Shown in pieces: positions 18,113 to 25,957 of a stretch of DNA of 35,397 nt. The notes beneath the pieces are model-generated. The model was given only the letters and a program-made list of their open reading frames with translations, was not told the DNA's origin and searched no databases. Each line of letters opens with the position of its first letter. Positions within the stretch are counted from its first letter, which is position 1. Where the stretch lies: the NCBI GenBank assembly GCA_022426245.1, contig JAKMDW010000063.1, positions 1-35,397 of the forward strand, written 5' to 3'. This stretch comes from Alphaproteobacteria bacterium. GTDB lineage: Bacteria; Pseudomonadota; Alphaproteobacteria; RS24. A program made the translations under genes and the position numbers.

Positions 18113-18284
18113 GGCTTAGGTTTTTGCCGCTATAAGGCAATTAGGAACTGCCCGATGCGAAGACTGCTTTTAACGCTCGGGGCCTTACGGTCCTTTAGGG
18201 AGCTGTCACTGAGGCGGGTTGCGGCCTGCTCCATACGGTGCCCACCTACTTTTGTAGGTCTCCGAGGATACGGCGGAAAACGGT
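18113..18284 (+). ncRNA. ssrS: 6S RNA
   Basis: The 244-base gap between zapA and fau has no credible ORF and is the standard location of 6S RNA, which binds the sigma70 RNA polymerase holoenzyme as a promoter mimic. A closing stem can be drawn between GGTTTTTGCCGCTAT (18119-18133) and ATACGGCGGAAAAC (18268-18281). It has GCCG/CGGC and TAT/ATA pairs with a one-base bulge, enclosing about 135 bases. Just inside its 3' arm is a perfect small hairpin, ACCTAC-TTTT-GTAGGT (18244-18259). This is comparable to the hairpin on the 3' side of the central bubble of E. coli 6S RNA. Ends are approximate. Confidence 0.75.
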
Positions 18285-18329
18285 TGTGGCGGTTCCACTT
18301 CTATTGGGTGACACATTATCAGGTGACAT

Positions 18330-18938
18330 ATGGATGAAAAAGACCGGATGCGCCGCGCCCTTGTGGCTCAGCGCAGCGCGCATCATAAGGCGCATGGCGC
18401 GACGGATGCTCTGGCTCTGGCTCAGGTTCAGGTTCAGGGAGTGGCATCGCAGATTGAGAAGCTGTCCGGGAAAACCACGGAAAATATTAGCGATAAAATC
18501 ATTGCCGCCTATCTGCCAATGGGCGGCGAACTTGACCCGCAACCGCTCATGCAGGCATTGCGTAAAAGCGGCAATCATATTTGCCTGCCGGTCTGCACTG
18601 ATGAAGACGGCCCGCTGGTGTTTCGTCGCTATAAACAAAATGATGCTTTGCTGCCCGATGAAATGGGCATTGCCGCGCCGCGCGCCACGGCACACCAAGT
18701 CACGCCTGATATTGTGCTGCTGCCGCTTTTGGCATTTGACGGGCAGGGCAATCGGTTGGGTCGGGGTGGCGGCTTTTATGACCGCACATTGGCAGTGCTT
18801 AAAAAGCGCGGTGATTGCCGCTTTATCGGCCTCGCCTTCGATATGCAAATGGTTGACAAATGCCCGACCGCGCCGCATGACGAGGCCTTACATGCCGTGC
18901 TGACCCCCTCTAAACGGCACGATTTTGATAGGGATTGA
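18330..18938 (+). CDS. fau: 5-formyltetrahydrofolate cyclo-ligase
   Basis: A 202-residue enzyme that uses ATP to convert 5-formyl-THF to 5,10-methenyl-THF in cytosolic one-carbon metabolism. The diagnostic GRGGGFYDR loop and the LLPLLAFDGQGNRLG stretch before it are intact, as is AAYLPMGGELD. The gene's link to the 6S RNA just upstream (as in E. coli ygfA/ssrS) supports both calls. Residues 27-36 (ALALAQVQVQ) come from a five-fold hexanucleotide repeat (18408-18437), in a surface-like N-terminal region where the family is variable. AGGTGA precedes the ATG. Confidence 0.92.
   Translation: MDEKDRMRRALVAQRSAHHKAHGATDALALAQVQVQGVASQIEKLSGKTTENISDKIIAAYLPMGGELDPQPLMQALRKSGNHICLPVCTDEDGPLVFRRYKQNDALLPDEMGIAAPRATAHQVTPDIVLLPLLAFDGQGNRLGRGGGFYDRTLAVLKKRGDCRFIGLAFDMQMVDKCPTAPHDEALHAVLTPSKRHDFDRD
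18408..18437 (+). repeat. In-frame hexanucleotide repeat x5 in fau
   Basis: Five head-to-tail hexamers: GCTCTG, GCTCTG, GCTCAG, GTTCAG, GTTCAG. They are in frame and encode the dipeptide series AL-AL-AQ-VQ-VQ. Neighbouring units differ by at most one base, suggesting slippage expansion followed by point change. Confidence 0.85.
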
Positions 18939-18941
18939 GAA

Positions 18942-19754
18942 ATGCGTTTGCTGTTTTTAGGAGATGTTGTCGGTCGTGCCGCACGCGATGCGGTTGTGCG
19001 GCAAGTGCCCGTTATGCGCGCCCAATATAAACTTGATTTCGTTGTCGTGAATGGCGAGAACGCTGCCGGTGGCTTTGGCATTACGCCCGATATTACCCGC
19101 GCTTTTTTGGAAGCCGGTGTCGATGTTGTTTCAACCGGCAACCATGTTTGGGACCAGCAGGACATTCGCGGCTTTATTGCCGACGAACCCCGGCTTTTGC
19201 GCCCGGCCAATTTCCCCGCTGAAACGCCCGGTAAGGGCGCCGGTCTTTACGAGGTCGGAGATCAGCGCGTGCTGGTGGTTAATGTGATGGGGCAATTATT
19301 TATGGAATCATTGGACGACCCGTTTGCCGCCGTTGAACGTGAATTGACGGCTTGCCCATTGGGCGAAGCGGCAGATGCGATTATTGTCGATATGCACTGC
19401 GAAGCGACATCTGAGAAAATGGCGATGGGGCATTTTTGCGATGGCCGCGCCAGTCTGGTGGTCGGCACGCATACGCATGTGCCGACGGCAGATGCCCAAA
19501 TTTTGCCGAACGGCACCGCCTATCAAACCGATGCGGGCATGTGCGGCGATTATGACAGCGTTATCGGCATGGAAAAAGAAGAGCCGGTCAATCGCTTTGT
19601 TACCAAATTACGCGGTGGCCGTTTTGGCGCGGCGCAAGGCACACCTACGCTATGCGGCGTGATGGTGGAAACCGATAACGCAACGGGCAAAGCCGTCGCC
19701 ATTCATCCTATTCGTGCCGGTGGCAGGCTTTCCACCGCCGCGCCAAACCTATAG
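18942..19754 (+). CDS. YmdB-family metallophosphoesterase (TIGR00282-like)
   Basis: A 270-residue calcineurin-like phosphoesterase. Bacillus YmdB acts as a cyclic-nucleotide 2',3'/3',5' phosphodiesterase affecting biofilm and motility; the role in proteobacteria is unclear. Metal-site motifs are LFLGDVVGRA (Asp8), VVNGENAAGG (Glu/Asn), STGNHVWD, VDMHCEATSEK (His) and VGTHTHVPTADAQ (two His). The terminal TDAGMCGDYDSVIGM is also characteristic. Length is standard. It sits three bases after fau and 30 bases before yebC, consistent with co-transcription. Confidence 0.9.
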   Translation: MRLLFLGDVVGRAARDAVVRQVPVMRAQYKLDFVVVNGENAAGGFGITPDITRAFLEAGVDVVSTGNHVWDQQDIRGFIADEPRLLRPANFPAETPGKGAGLYEVGDQRVLVVNVMGQLFMESLDDPFAAVERELTACPLGEAADAIIVDMHCEATSEKMAMGHFCDGRASLVVGTHTHVPTADAQILPNGTAYQTDAGMCGDYDSVIGMEKEEPVNRFVTKLRGGRFGAAQGTPTLCGVMVETDNATGKAVAIHPIRAGGRLSTAAPNL

Positions 19755-19784
19755 TGTAAAATCTGACGCAACACGGAGGACGGC

Positions 19785-20531
19785 ATGGCAGGCCATTCCA
19801 AATTTAAAAACATTCAGCACCGCAAAGGTGCACAGGATAAAAAACGCGCCAAAATTTTCGCGCGCCTGACCAAAGAGATTATGGTCGCGGCGAAAATGGG
19901 CATGCCCGACCCGGATTCAAACCCACGCCTGCGCACGGCTATTTTGGCGGCGCGCGCGCAAAATATGCCGAAAGACAATATTGAACGGGCGATTAAGAAA
20001 AGTGCAGATGATGGCGACACGATTTATGAAGAAATGCGCTATGAAGGTTTCGGCCCGGCGGGTATCGGCATTATTGTTGAAACACTGACCGATAACCGCA
20101 ATCGCACAGCAGCGGAGGTGCGCTCTACTTTTTCCAAAAACGGCGGCAATCTTGGCGAAACCGGTTCAGTGTCTTTTATGTTCGACCGTGTTGGCGCGAT
20201 TGAGTTCGATGTTGAGCGCGCCGATGCCGAAACCGTGTTTGAAGCGGCGATTGAGGCCGGTGCTGATGATGTGGACAGTTCTGAAGCGGGGCATGAAATT
20301 ATCTGCGCGCCGGACGAATTGCACAATGTTGTCAATGCCTTGCAAGAGGTTATGGGGGAGCCGCGCGCGGCCGATATTATCTGGCGGGCGCAAAATGATA
20401 TTGCCGTAGACGGCGAAGCAGCCGAAAAAGTAGTTAAGCTGGTCGAAGCTCTGGACGATGTTGATGATGTTCAGAATGTCTATGCCAATTTCGACATTTC
20501 GGAAGAGGTGCTGCAACAACTTTCGGCCTGA
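19785..20531 (+). CDS. yebC: YebC/PmpR family translation/transcription factor
   Basis: A 248-residue YebC-family protein. Members have been described as DNA-binding regulators (PmpR) and, more recently, as factors that relieve ribosome stalling at proline runs. The N-terminal [18 protein letters not shown], the [15 protein letters not shown] block and YEGFGPAGI are near-invariant. The three-domain length is normal. GGAGG precedes the ATG by six bases. It directly precedes ruvCAB, the conserved order in proteobacteria. Confidence 0.96.
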   Translation: MAGHSKFKNIQHRKGAQDKKRAKIFARLTKEIMVAAKMGMPDPDSNPRLRTAILAARAQNMPKDNIERAIKKSADDGDTIYEEMRYEGFGPAGIGIIVETLTDNRNRTAAEVRSTFSKNGGNLGETGSVSFMFDRVGAIEFDVERADAETVFEAAIEAGADDVDSSEAGHEIICAPDELHNVVNALQEVMGEPRAADIIWRAQNDIAVDGEAAEKVVKLVEALDDVDDVQNVYANFDISEEVLQQLSA

Positions 20532-20548
20532 GGCAGAAGGGAAAGCAT

Positions 20549-21088
20549 GTGAGCACAGCAAAACGTCGCCTTATCGGACTTGACCCGGGTCTTCGGTTCA
20601 CCGGTTGGGGCGTGGTGGATATGCTCGGCTCAAAGCTGACCCATATCGGTAATGGCGCAGTGCGCTCTGATGCGTCGCTTTCTTTAGCCGAGCGGCTTTT
20701 GCAATTAGATGAGGGACTGACGGCCGTGGTCGCGCACTATGCGCCCGATTATGCCGCGGTTGAGCAAACATTTGTCAATCGCGATGGCGCGGCGACGTTG
20801 AAGCTTGGCCAAGCGCGCGCGGTTTGCTTGCTGGTGCCGGCGCGGCGTAAAATCAGCGTCAGCGAATATGCGCCGAATTTCATCAAGCGCAGCGTTACCG
20901 GTTCCGGTCACGCCGATAAAAACCAGATTAAGACAATGGTGCAAATGTTGCTGCCGCAAGCCGATATTGCAAATGAGCACGCTGCCGATGCATTGGCGGT
21001 GGCCATCACGCTGGCCCATGCCGGTGACTTTGGCGGTAAAATGCAGGCGGCGATTGCGAAAGCCGAGAAAAAAGGAGCGGTCGTATGA
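20549..21088 (+). CDS. ruvC: Holliday junction resolvase RuvC
   Basis: A 179-residue endonuclease that cuts Holliday junctions symmetrically. Candidate acidic/metal residues are Asp12 (GLDPGLRFTGWG), Glu72 (VEQTFVNRDG), His144 and Asp147 (NEHAADALA). The start is GTG at 20549, with AAGGGAA upstream; the overlapping ATG at 20547 runs straight into a stop. The gene is 17 bases after yebC and its last four bases (ATGA) overlap ruvA, so translation is coupled. Confidence 0.96.
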   Translation: MSTAKRRLIGLDPGLRFTGWGVVDMLGSKLTHIGNGAVRSDASLSLAERLLQLDEGLTAVVAHYAPDYAAVEQTFVNRDGAATLKLGQARAVCLLVPARRKISVSEYAPNFIKRSVTGSGHADKNQIKTMVQMLLPQADIANEHAADALAVAITLAHAGDFGGKMQAAIAKAEKKGAVV

Positions 21089-21708
21089 TTGGCCGGTTGC
21101 GCGGACGCGTTGACGGGCGGGGCCTCGATGACCGCGGCGGCGGCTGGGCGCTGATTGATGTCGGCGGCGTCGGCTATATGGTCGAAGGCTCGGCGCGCAT
21201 GATTGACGGTTTACCCGGCGATGGAGAGGCCGTCAGTCTGGCGATCGAAACCTATGTGCGTGAAGACCAGTTGCGGCTGTTCGGTTTTGCCAGCGAAGAA
21301 GAAAGAAGCTGGTTTCGTTTATTGATGGGCGTGCAAGGGGTGGGCGCCAAAGTCGCGCTGGCCATTCAAGGCGTCTTATCGGCTGCCGATTTGACGCAAG
21401 CCGTTGCCGCTGAAGACAAGGCAATGGTGTCACGCGCGCCGGGCGTTGGCCCAAAGGTGGCGCAGCGCATTGTGCAAGAATTGAAAGACAAAATTCCCGA
21501 AGCGCAATTTATCGCGAGCAGCGGAAATGTCGGCGATGGCGCGGCTGCGGGCGGCAAAGTGTTGCAAGAGGCGCTGTCGGCGCTGACCAATCTTGGCTAT
21601 CAGCGCGTGCAGGCCAATCAGGCTCTGATGGCGGCGCGCGCCAAGCTGGGCGATGAGGCTGAAACCATTGAGGCGCTTATCAAAGCCGCTCTGAAGGAGA
21701 TGAGCTGA
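21085..21708 (+). CDS. ruvA: Holliday junction branch migration protein RuvA
   Basis: A 207-residue protein that binds four-way junctions as tetramers and loads RuvB. The N-terminal OB fold (MIGRLRGRV), the two helix-hairpin-helix motifs ([14 protein letters not shown] and [16 protein letters not shown]) and a C-terminal RuvB-contacting helix bundle ([12 protein letters not shown]) are in order. It overlaps ruvC by four bases and ruvB by one (TGATG). No truncation is seen. Confidence 0.97.
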   Translation: MIGRLRGRVDGRGLDDRGGGWALIDVGGVGYMVEGSARMIDGLPGDGEAVSLAIETYVREDQLRLFGFASEEERSWFRLLMGVQGVGAKVALAIQGVLSAADLTQAVAAEDKAMVSRAPGVGPKVAQRIVQELKDKIPEAQFIASSGNVGDGAAAGGKVLQEALSALTNLGYQRVQANQALMAARAKLGDEAETIEALIKAALKEMS

Positions 21709-22748
21709 TGGATGAGCGCTTGATTGACCAGAATGTGCAATCCGAGGATGCCGCCTCTGATGCCGATGCCGCCATGCGCCCCAAAACGCTGGAAGATTTT
21801 GTCGGTCAGCAAAAAGGCCGCGAGAACCTCGCAATTTTTATTGAGGCTGCGAAAAAGCGCGGCGATGCGCTTGACCATGTGCTGCTGGCTGGCCCGCCCG
21901 GTTTGGGTAAAACCACATTGGCGCAAATTGTTGCGCGCGAATTGGGCACGGGCTTTCGTTCTACCTCAGGGCCGGTGATTACCAAGGCCGGGGATTTGGC
22001 GGCGTTGCTGACCAATCTTGAACCGCATGATGTGCTGTTTATCGACGAGATTCACCGCCTCAGCCCGGCGGTTGAGGAAGTGCTGTATCCGGCAATGGAA
22101 GATTTCGAGCTTGATCTGATTATCGGGGACGGTCCGGCGGCGCGCTCGGTTAAAATCGACTTGCCGCCGTTTACTTTGGTTGGTGCGACGACGCGCTCCG
22201 GTCTGCTGACCACGCCTTTGCGTGATCGGTTCGGCATTCCGATTTATCTCGGTTTTTATACGCATGATGAGTTGGAATATATCATTCGCCGCAATGCGGG
22301 CCTGATGGGGCTGGCGATTTCTGATGATGGCGCGCATGAGATTGCATCGCGCGCGCGCGGCACGCCGCGTGTTGCAGGGCGTTTGTTGCGCCGTGTTCGC
22401 GACTTCGCCAATGTGGATGGGGCAGACGAGATTAGCGCCGGACTGGCCGATGCCGCTTTGGGGCGCTTGGAGGTTGATAAGCGCGGTCTGGACGGTTTGG
22501 ACCGGCGGTACTTAACGGTTGTGGCCGAAAAATTTATCGGCGGGCCGGTGGGGATTGAAACACTGGCCGCCGCGCTGGGCGAACCGCGCGACGCGCTGGA
22601 GGATATTGTCGAGCCGTTTCTTATTCAACTGGGTTTTGTCAATCGCACGCCACGCGGGCGGGTTTTAATGCCTGCCGCATTTGAACATTTGGGATTGGAT
22701 GTGCCGAAAACGTCGCGTCAGGCCGAAAGCGATTTGTTCGAAGACTGA
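21708..22748 (+). CDS. ruvB: Holliday junction branch migration helicase RuvB
   Basis: A 346-residue AAA+ motor that drives branch migration with RuvA. It has Walker [10 protein letters not shown] (62-70), Walker [10 protein letters not shown], sensor/arginine-finger segments ([18 protein letters not shown]) and the C-terminal winged helix ([18 protein letters not shown] and RTPRGR). The start codon shares a base with the ruvA stop. It is followed directly by a tandem-repeat patch and a convergent gene. A small hairpin GGCGA-AAA-TCGCC (22755-22767), with no proper T run, is the only terminator-like element. Confidence 0.97.
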   Translation: MDERLIDQNVQSEDAASDADAAMRPKTLEDFVGQQKGRENLAIFIEAAKKRGDALDHVLLAGPPGLGKTTLAQIVARELGTGFRSTSGPVITKAGDLAALLTNLEPHDVLFIDEIHRLSPAVEEVLYPAMEDFELDLIIGDGPAARSVKIDLPPFTLVGATTRSGLLTTPLRDRFGIPIYLGFYTHDELEYIIRRNAGLMGLAISDDGAHEIASRARGTPRVAGRLLRRVRDFANVDGADEISAGLADAALGRLEVDKRGLDGLDRRYLTVVAEKFIGGPVGIETLAAALGEPRDALEDIVEPFLIQLGFVNRTPRGRVLMPAAFEHLGLDVPKTSRQAESDLFED

Positions 22749-22811
22749 TTATTTGGCGAAAATCGCCCCTTATTTGGCGCAAATTGCATCTTATTTGGCG
22801 CAAATTGCGCT
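22749..22811. repeat. Three tandem 21-bp repeats at the 3' end of the lipoprotein gene
   Basis: Units at 22749-22769, 22770-22790 and 22791-22811 share the core TTATTTGGCG followed by CAAATTGC (AAAATCGC in the first). Read on the minus strand, each encodes x-A-I-[CF]-A-K-stop, i.e. the last six codons plus stop codon of the lipoprotein gene. The copy at 22791-22811 is the functional gene end; two more copies follow in the same frame beyond the stop. Confidence 0.9.
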
Positions 22812-23288
22812 GTAAATATTCGCCCAATCTTCCATATTGCCGCGGTTAAACTCAACCTGTTTGGTGGCATATTGCAGCCTGTCTTCGGGCAGGCTTGGCA
22901 GGGGCACGGGCAGCGCATTATCAACCGTCTTATACAAGTTCGAGGTAAAGGCTTTGAACAGCTTCATGCCTGTATTGTTAAAACGGTTCTTGCGGATAAA
23001 GCGTTTATTGGCTTTGAACAATTCCCAGCTCTGGGAAATCTCTTGCGTCGCTTGCCAGCAGATTTGGGCTTCAGGAATATCATCGTAGCGGCGGCGGGCT
23101 TTGCCGACCGATTTCTCATACTCATCTTCACCGATGAGACCGCCGGTCGCGACACCCGCTTGCTTGGAGACTTTTTTGCTGGATGTGACAACCTTCTCTT
23201 TCGTCGAAGAGTATTTTTCGGAGATAGACGAACACCCTGCTAGACCCGAAAGGGTGATAGCTAAAACCAACACATGAACTTTTTTCAT
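22791..23288 (-). CDS. Hypothetical lipoprotein
   Basis: I do not recognise this 165-residue protein. It starts with a lipoprotein signal: MKKV, a hydrophobic core and the lipobox LAGC with Cys19. Residues 20-50 are Ser/Lys rich (SSTKEKVVTSSKKVSKQAG), probably a flexible linker. The remainder is a soluble, charged domain with a repeated aromatic/basic character (WELFKANKRFIRKNRF, NLYKTVDNALPVPLPSLPEDRL) and a terminal Cys. Predicted location is membrane-anchored in the periplasm; there is no enzyme motif. GGAAG upstream of the ATG supports the start. It is the only minus-strand gene between the ruv and tol clusters and looks inserted there. Base use is somewhat more AT-rich than its neighbours. 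Confidence 0.7.
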   Translation of the reverse strand: MKKVHVLVLAITLSGLAGCSSISEKYSSTKEKVVTSSKKVSKQAGVATGGLIGEDEYEKSVGKARRRYDDIPEAQICWQATQEISQSWELFKANKRFIRKNRFNNTGMKLFKAFTSNLYKTVDNALPVPLPSLPEDRLQYATKQVEFNRGNMEDWANIYSAICAK

Positions 23289-23313
23289 TACGCAACTTCC
23301 GACTTAGAATTCG

Positions 23314-23326
23314 TGATAGGCTATCA
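23314..23326. promoter_or_regulatory. Palindrome TGATAG-G-CTATCA upstream of the lipoprotein gene
   Basis: A perfect 6-base inverted repeat with one central base, 25 bases upstream of the lipoprotein ATG and 100 bases upstream of ybgC. On the minus strand it abuts a possible -10, TATGAT (complement of 23323-23328). It could be an operator for the lipoprotein gene; no known consensus is matched. Confidence 0.35.
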
Positions 23327-23426
23327 TATTCCAACACAAAGAAAACACACGAATCGCATTTTTTCGGCAATTATGTGATCTCTTTCAGGCTTTGGTGAGA
23401 TTCGAAAAAATGCTGGGGGATGACCG

Positions 23427-23918
23427 ATGGAAGACAATATGCAGCGTGGCAGGTTTGAAAAATCAGATAAACAGAGTGTCGGCACGCGCCATTTAATGAA
23501 TGTGTTGGTGCATTATGAGGACACTGATTTTTCAGGTTTTGTGTATCACGCCAATTACCTCAAATTCGCAGAACGGGGCCGCTCGAATTTTTTGAAGCTG
23601 GCCGGTGTAACCCATACGCAATTATTGGCGCATGACCCGCAACTGGCATTTGTTGTCGGGCATATGGATATGGATTTTATGATGCCCGGCCGGGTTGAAG
23701 ATGAATTATTGGTCGAAACCGCGTTCACCCAATTGCGCGGCGCGCGTCTGATGGCCGAGCAGCGGGTCTCGCGGGGTGGCGAGACATTATGGCAAGCGCA
23801 TGTGCTGGCAGCGATCGTTGATTTGCAAGGCCGCCCGAAACGCATGCCGAAAGATGTCGCGGCTTTGTTGACGCCGCATCTCGGTGCCTCTTTTTTGCCG
23901 GATGCGGCTGAAAAGTGA
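23427..23918 (+). CDS. ybgC: Tol-Pal system-associated acyl-CoA thioesterase YbgC
   Basis: A 163-residue hot-dog fold thioesterase, acting on acyl-CoA or acyl-ACP near the inner membrane; its exact role in the Tol-Pal system is unsettled. The catalytic segment reads HYEDTDFSGFVYHANYLKF, with the conserved Asp and His, then AERGRSNFL. About 20 extra N-terminal residues precede the conserved LVHYEDTD, typical of alphaproteobacterial members. GGGGGA lies eight bases before the ATG. It leads the tolQRAB-pal-cpoB cluster, with 53 bases to tolQ. Confidence 0.93.
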   Translation: MEDNMQRGRFEKSDKQSVGTRHLMNVLVHYEDTDFSGFVYHANYLKFAERGRSNFLKLAGVTHTQLLAHDPQLAFVVGHMDMDFMMPGRVEDELLVETAFTQLRGARLMAEQRVSRGGETLWQAHVLAAIVDLQGRPKRMPKDVAALLTPHLGASFLPDAAEK

Positions 23919-23971
23919 CAAAGTTTGGTCACATTTAGGCCATAGAAGAACACAAATTGTGAGAGAAATTC

Positions 23972-24703
23972 ATGGAAACAGTCACCCTTAATGAGGCAGC
24001 GCAACTTGCCGCCACCGACTTTTCGCTTTGGGCGCTTTTTGTCCGTGCCGATATCGTCGTCAAACTGGTTATGCTCGGCCTTATTGCGGCGTCGGTTTTA
24101 AGCTGGTCAATTATCATTGAAAAAGCGCTGACCTATCGCCGTGTACGGCAGCAGGCCGAAGAATTTGAAGCGCTGTTTTGGTCGGGTGATACGCTGCAAA
24201 ATATTTATCGCCAACTGGCCTCTGGCGAGGGTAGCCCGTCTGTGCGGGTGTTTAATGCCGCCATGCGCGAATGGGTGCGCCAAGATGGCGGCCGGCGCAA
24301 AGCTGATGCGATTGGCATTATTCCGTCGATTGAACGCAGCCTAACCAATGCGGTGGCGCGCGAAATGGAAGCGCTTGAACATCGTCTTTTGTTTCTGGCC
24401 ACTGTTGGCGCGGTCGCGCCCTTTGTCGGCCTTTTCGGCACGGTTTGGGGTATTATGAACAGCTTCCAAGCGATTGCCATGAGCCGCGATACCAATTTGG
24501 CGGTTGTCGCGCCGGGCATTGCCGAGGCTTTGTTTGCCACCGGTTTGGGATTATTGGCGGCGATACCGGCTGTGGTTGCCTATAATGCCTGCGCGGCCTC
24601 AGTGCAGCGTTTTTCATCGCGTCTCGACCATTTTGCCGATGACTTCATAAATCTGATTGCGCGCCAAAGCGGCCAGCAGAGCAGCCAGCAAAGCAGAGGC
24701 TAG
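23972..24703 (+). CDS. tolQ: TolQ proton channel subunit
   Basis: A 243-residue inner-membrane protein of the MotA/TolQ/ExbB family, which with TolR uses the proton gradient to energise TolA for outer-membrane constriction at division. There are three membrane helices: about 29-49, 139-162 (ATVGAVAPFVGLFGTVWGIM) and 182-205 (EALFATGLGLLAAIPAVVAYN), with a cytoplasmic loop between the first two. The C-terminal tail SGQQSSQQSRG comes from an imperfect 12-base tandem repeat (24674-24697). GAGAG precedes the ATG. Confidence 0.96.
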   Translation: METVTLNEAAQLAATDFSLWALFVRADIVVKLVMLGLIAASVLSWSIIIEKALTYRRVRQQAEEFEALFWSGDTLQNIYRQLASGEGSPSVRVFNAAMREWVRQDGGRRKADAIGIIPSIERSLTNAVAREMEALEHRLLFLATVGAVAPFVGLFGTVWGIMNSFQAIAMSRDTNLAVVAPGIAEALFATGLGLLAAIPAVVAYNACAASVQRFSSRLDHFADDFINLIARQSGQQSSQQSRG

Positions 24704-24707
24704 GCAT

Positions 24708-25154
24708 TTGGCTTTTTCCGCTCCTCCCTCCTCCGGTTCGGCGTCTCGAAAGCGACGTCATTACCGGCCCATGTCGGAAATTAATGTCACGCCAATGGTC
24801 GATGTGATGTTGGTGCTGTTGATCGTGTTTATGGTTGCCGCCCCGCTGCTGACTGTCGGTGTGCCGGTCAATTTGCCCAAAACCGGCGCGCAAGCCTTGC
24901 GCGGTGATGAAGAGCCGCTGGCCATTTCCATCAATGCTGAGGGTCAAGTTTTTATTCAAGAGACGCTGATTGACAAATCAATGCTGGTGCCGCGCCTGCG
25001 CGCGATTGCCGGTGCCGGATATGAGCAACGCATTTATGTGCGCGGCGATAAAACCGTCAGCTATGGTTTGGTGGCAGGCATTGTGTCGGAGATTAGCGCC
25101 GCCGGTTTTTCGCGGGTCGCTTTGGTAACGGAAAAAGTGGGGCAGCGTAAATAA
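24708..25154 (+). CDS. tolR: TolR stator protein
   Basis: A 148-residue ExbD/TolR protein: a short basic cytoplasmic head (SRKRRHYRP), one membrane helix with the conserved channel Asp32 (INVTPMVDVMLVLLIVFMV) and a periplasmic domain. The frame is open back to a TTG at 24657, which would overlap tolQ by 47 bases. I prefer the TTG at 24708, four bases after the tolQ stop with AGAGG eight bases upstream, giving the usual TolR length. ATG 24771 would leave almost no cytoplasmic head. The stop overlaps the tolA ATG (TAATG). Confidence 0.92.
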   Translation: MAFSAPPSSGSASRKRRHYRPMSEINVTPMVDVMLVLLIVFMVAAPLLTVGVPVNLPKTGAQALRGDEEPLAISINAEGQVFIQETLIDKSMLVPRLRAIAGAGYEQRIYVRGDKTVSYGLVAGIVSEISAAGFSRVALVTEKVGQRK

Positions 25155-25948
25155 TGGTCGCGTCCCGCAATTTTCTGGCCTCGGTTCTCCTGCATGCAGG
25201 GCTGGTTGTTATTGTCGGTCTTTGGACGCCAATGGTGAACAAATCACGCCTCACCGATCAGAGCTTGCCGATTGAAATCATCACCATCGACCAATTCACC
25301 AAATTGGTTGAACAAACCACAATGCCCGAGGACAAAGAGGCTCGCCAACAGCTGACCGCGCATGAACAAACCAGCGCGCCACAGGCGGCCAATCAAGACG
25401 CCATGCCGCTGCCGGATGCACAGGCAGAACAACAGCCAAGCGATGCGGCCACGCCGGCCGCCCCCGAGACGCCGCGCTACCGTGTTGCACAACCTGCGCC
25501 ACTGGCGCGTCCGGTTGTTAAACCCAAACCGCTATTGGATGTCGGTCGGGTGCAAGCCTTGTTGAATAAAACGCCTGACCAAAAAACCGCGGATAGTGGT
25601 TCGCGCGAAAGTGACACCAGTTTGAGTGCGGGAGAACGCTTGACCCTGAACGAGGTTGATGCGTTTCGCGCTCAGATGCGCCGCTGTTGGTCGCCGCCAG
25701 CCGGTGCCAAACAGGCTGAAAATTTGGTGGTGCAGGTTCGTCTTTCTTTAACCCCCGCCGGTGCAATATCGGCCGGGCCGGTGGTCGTAAACAGGCGCTT
25801 TTTGGGTGACCCGTTTTTTCGCGCCGCGGCTGAAAGCGTATTGCGCGCCATTCGCCGTTGCCAACCTTTCATCATGCCGGCAGAAAAATATGCAAGCTGG
25901 CGCAACATTGAGTTAACATTCGACCCCCGCAGAATGCTTGGCGGCTAG
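25154..25948 (+). CDS. tolA: TolA, periplasm-spanning envelope protein
   Basis: A 264-residue protein in the TolA position with its three-part plan. It has a single N-terminal membrane helix (about 7-26), a middle rich in Pro, Ala and Gln (70-130), and a C-terminal domain from about 160 with two cysteines (C178, C236) that could form a disulfide. The middle part is far shorter than the roughly 200-residue helix of E. coli TolA (421 residues overall). QMRRCWSPPAGA and VQVRLSLTPAG are typical of alphaproteobacterial TolA C-domains. Translationally coupled to tolR; tolB starts nine bases later. Confidence 0.87.
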   Translation: MVASRNFLASVLLHAGLVVIVGLWTPMVNKSRLTDQSLPIEIITIDQFTKLVEQTTMPEDKEARQQLTAHEQTSAPQAANQDAMPLPDAQAEQQPSDAATPAAPETPRYRVAQPAPLARPVVKPKPLLDVGRVQALLNKTPDQKTADSGSRESDTSLSAGERLTLNEVDAFRAQMRRCWSPPAGAKQAENLVVQVRLSLTPAGAISAGPVVVNRRFLGDPFFRAAAESVLRAIRRCQPFIMPAEKYASWRNIELTFDPRRMLGG

Positions 25949-25957
25949 GAGAAGACC

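Noticed and set aside
22755-22767. GGCGA-AAA-TCGCC hairpin as ruvB terminator
   Set aside because: The stem is only five pairs and is followed by CCTTATTT rather than a clean T run, so termination is doubtful.
22749-22811. Possible CRISPR or att-site repeat
   Set aside because: The units are directly adjacent without spacers and correspond to codons of the neighbouring gene, and there is no integrase or cas gene.
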